From Bacteroidaceae bacterium (GTDB lineage: Bacteria; Bacteroidota; Bacteroidia; Bacteroidales; Bacteroidaceae): a stretch of DNA of 47,330 nt. The notes beneath the pieces are model-generated. The model ran no database searches and was not told the origin of the DNA. It saw nothing but the letters and a program-made list of their open reading frames with translations. This document shows positions 46,090-47,330 of this stretch, one piece after another (positions within the stretch are counted from its first letter, which is position 1; each line of letters starts with the position of its first letter). Location of the stretch: NCBI GenBank assembly GCA_016280445.1, contig JAEEGS010000063.1, positions 1-47,330 on the forward strand, written 5' to 3'. The position numbers and the translations under genes were made by a program.

Positions 46090-47136
46090 ATGAAAAAGGT
46101 TTTGATAGCGGCTTTGTGTTTTAGCCTGTTGTCGTGTCAGTACACGACACCGACTGAAGATGTGCTGGAGGTCATCTTCCCCACGGGCACGGAAGGCTTT
46201 GTGAGGGTTACATCTGGCACGGAAGAAACCCCGTGTGATACGTTCCCGATTGTGGACGGAAAGTTGGTGATGAAAAAGACGAATCTGCCAACTACGCTCA
46301 CGCTGAGGTATCTGAAAGCACTGGATGCCGACAGCACGGTGTGGCTGGCGGTGCAAGGTGCCTATACTCGATGGGGGTGCGCTCCGGTGGGATATGGTCG
46401 CACGGTGATTACGTTCGATTCTCTTCCATCCCCTGTATCCGTCGGAGCCATCGCTGACGAGTATGGCGATTTTGAGGCCAATGATGTATTCTTCAATGAT
46501 CCTCAACGCTTTCGGAGTGAGGACTTCCTGAAAGCTCATTCGCAAAGCCTGCAGGCATTGTATCTCTTGTCGAACTCGTGGAATGCCGACACCTTGCAGA
46601 GGGCACTGGATTGTTTCTCCGAATCCTTGCGCGCTTCAGATCGAGGTCAGGAATTGCAGCAGCTCATCTCGTCTCGGAAAGAGAAGGGTGGGGTGGCAAA
46701 ACTCTTCCCCATGTGGGACACGGCAGGGAAAGCCCATTCCTTTGAGGAATGCTTGGGCGGAAAGGAGTATATGCTCTTGAACCTATGGGCAAGTTGGTGC
46801 AGTCCTTGCCGTGCGGAGATTCCCGACTTGATAGCCTATTATAAGGAATGTGGCGACCGTGTGGCTTTCGTCAGTGTGACCATCGACGAAGACCGTTCCG
46901 CATGGCTGAAAGCGGTGAACGAGGCTCCCCAATACGAGTGGGCAAACCTGTCGTACAAATTCGACGGCACCACGGAAGGACGCCCACGCCCCCTTCTCTT
47001 CAACAACGGCTTTGTCCCCTTCTTCTACATCCTCGACCACAACGGAAACACCGTTTATAGTTCGATAGAACAGAAAAATAAGGATAGACCGTTGGACGAT
47101 GCAAAGCGGCGACTCAACGAATTACTTAACAAATAA
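46090..47136 (+). CDS. TlpA-type thioredoxin-fold lipoprotein
   Basis: 348 residues. The signal MKKVLIAALCFSLLSC has lipobox LLSC (Cys16). Residues 17-200 form a DUF4369-like N-domain. The C-terminal thioredoxin domain has YMLLNLWASWCSPCRAEIPDL with the WCSPC redox pair near 237-241, and a cis-proline region GFVPFFYILD. TlpA-type proteins reduce or isomerise disulfides in the periplasm, for instance for cytochrome c maturation or surface proteins. Its own promoter precedes it, and a second protein of similar type begins 11 nt after its stop. Confidence 0.88.
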   Translation: MKKVLIAALCFSLLSCQYTTPTEDVLEVIFPTGTEGFVRVTSGTEETPCDTFPIVDGKLVMKKTNLPTTLTLRYLKALDADSTVWLAVQGAYTRWGCAPVGYGRTVITFDSLPSPVSVGAIADEYGDFEANDVFFNDPQRFRSEDFLKAHSQSLQALYLLSNSWNADTLQRALDCFSESLRASDRGQELQQLISSRKEKGGVAKLFPMWDTAGKAHSFEECLGGKEYMLLNLWASWCSPCRAEIPDLIAYYKECGDRVAFVSVTIDEDRSAWLKAVNEAPQYEWANLSYKFDGTTEGRPRPLLFNNGFVPFFYILDHNGNTVYSSIEQKNKDRPLDDAKRRLNELLNK

Positions 47137-47147
47137 CCAAAACCAAA

Positions 47148-47330
47148 ATGAAAAAGATGCTATTGCTATTTGCCTTGTTGCTGGCGGTGTCGGCACAGGC
47201 AAAAGACAGGGTGATAGACCGCCCTGCCTTCAAGTCAACAAATACGGGCAGTATCATCCCCGTGAAAGTGGAACTGACGAAGAAAGCGACCATCGTGCAT
47301 TTCCGTGTGGACTGCGCCCATTGGCGCGAC
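47148..47330 (+). CDS. Secreted protein, probably TlpA-type (partial, cut by window end)
   Basis: ATG 47148 opens a frame to the window end (61 codons). It has a signal peptide (MKKMLLLFALLLAVSAQA) and the segment VIDRPAFKSTNTGSIIPVKV followed by ELTKKATIVHFRVD. That pattern resembles the N-terminal part of Bacteroidetes TlpA-family reductases. It starts 11 nt after the previous stop, so it is probably in the same transcript. Confidence 0.6.
   Translation, partial: MKKMLLLFALLLAVSAQAKDRVIDRPAFKSTNTGSIIPVKVELTKKATIVHFRVDCAHWRD

Overview
The window looks like a chromosomal segment of a Bacteroidales bacterium, most likely Prevotella or a close relative. The evidence is the Bacteroidetes promoter signature (TTTG/TTG about 20 bp upstream of TAnnTTTG) in front of many genes, weak ribosome binding sites, several plausible TTG or GTG starts, and typical families: YfhO membrane protein, DUF4380, AI-2E exporter, TonB-dependent receptor with carboxypeptidase-like N-terminus, TlpA lipoprotein, and an Ino1-type inositol-phosphate synthase. 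Most of it is ordinary core genome, with a few accessory or decayed patches.

Layout. 0.4-3.5 kb (+): secreted GH36 alpha-galactosidase followed by a DUF4380 protein, ended by a terminator. 3.5-8.1 kb (-): gltX, waaA and a YjjG-type HAD phosphatase, plus a zinc-ribbon membrane protein. A triple 24-bp repeat with dyad symmetry lies upstream of gltX. 8.3-16.4 kb (+): AlkZ-like winged-helix protein, MBL-fold hydrolase, GNAT, pepD dipeptidase, a second AlkZ-related protein, YfhO-like protein and a nitrilase-fold omega-amidase. 16.4-19.3 kb (+): tRNA-Pro, then a DNA-repair-like trio of radical SAM protein with helix-hairpin-helix, DUF4130 partner and Vsr endonuclease. 19.3-21.7 kb: secreted PI-PLC-like protein, a gene-poor stretch with an inverted-repeat region and a Fic pseudogene, and tRNA-Lys (-). 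21.8-28.1 kb: AI-2E exporter (-), TonB-dependent receptor, rsmI, a coiled-coil lipoprotein and a small secreted protein (+). 28.1-33.1 kb (-): probable operon of DPM1-like glycosyltransferase, pyrC, free-standing MetH activation domain, metallophosphoesterase and plsC-like acyltransferase. 33.3-34.6 kb (+): inositol-phosphate synthase. 34.8-40.4 kb (-): PrsW protease, an unlisted 48-residue protein, mfd and an arginine-deiminase-family lipoprotein. 40.5-47.3 kb (+): mtaB, an AT-rich orphan, a secreted two-repeat protein, a GT2 glycosyltransferase, a membrane-anchored HTH regulator and two TlpA-type proteins, the last cut by the window end.

The most unusual signal is a set of GC-rich palindromic segments lying in frame inside coding sequences: two in mfd, one in the GT2 glycosyltransferase and one in the yfhO-like gene. 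They look like small repeats that insert into proteins without breaking the frame, similar in concept to the Rickettsia palindromic elements. Other notable points are the free-standing MetH activation domain, the deiminase-family lipoprotein overlapping mfd, the Vsr and radical-SAM repair cluster without a visible methyltransferase, and a 22-bp hairpin downstream of the TonB receptor whose only non-Watson-Crick pairs are G-U on the + strand. All functional calls come from reading motifs; no database search was made.
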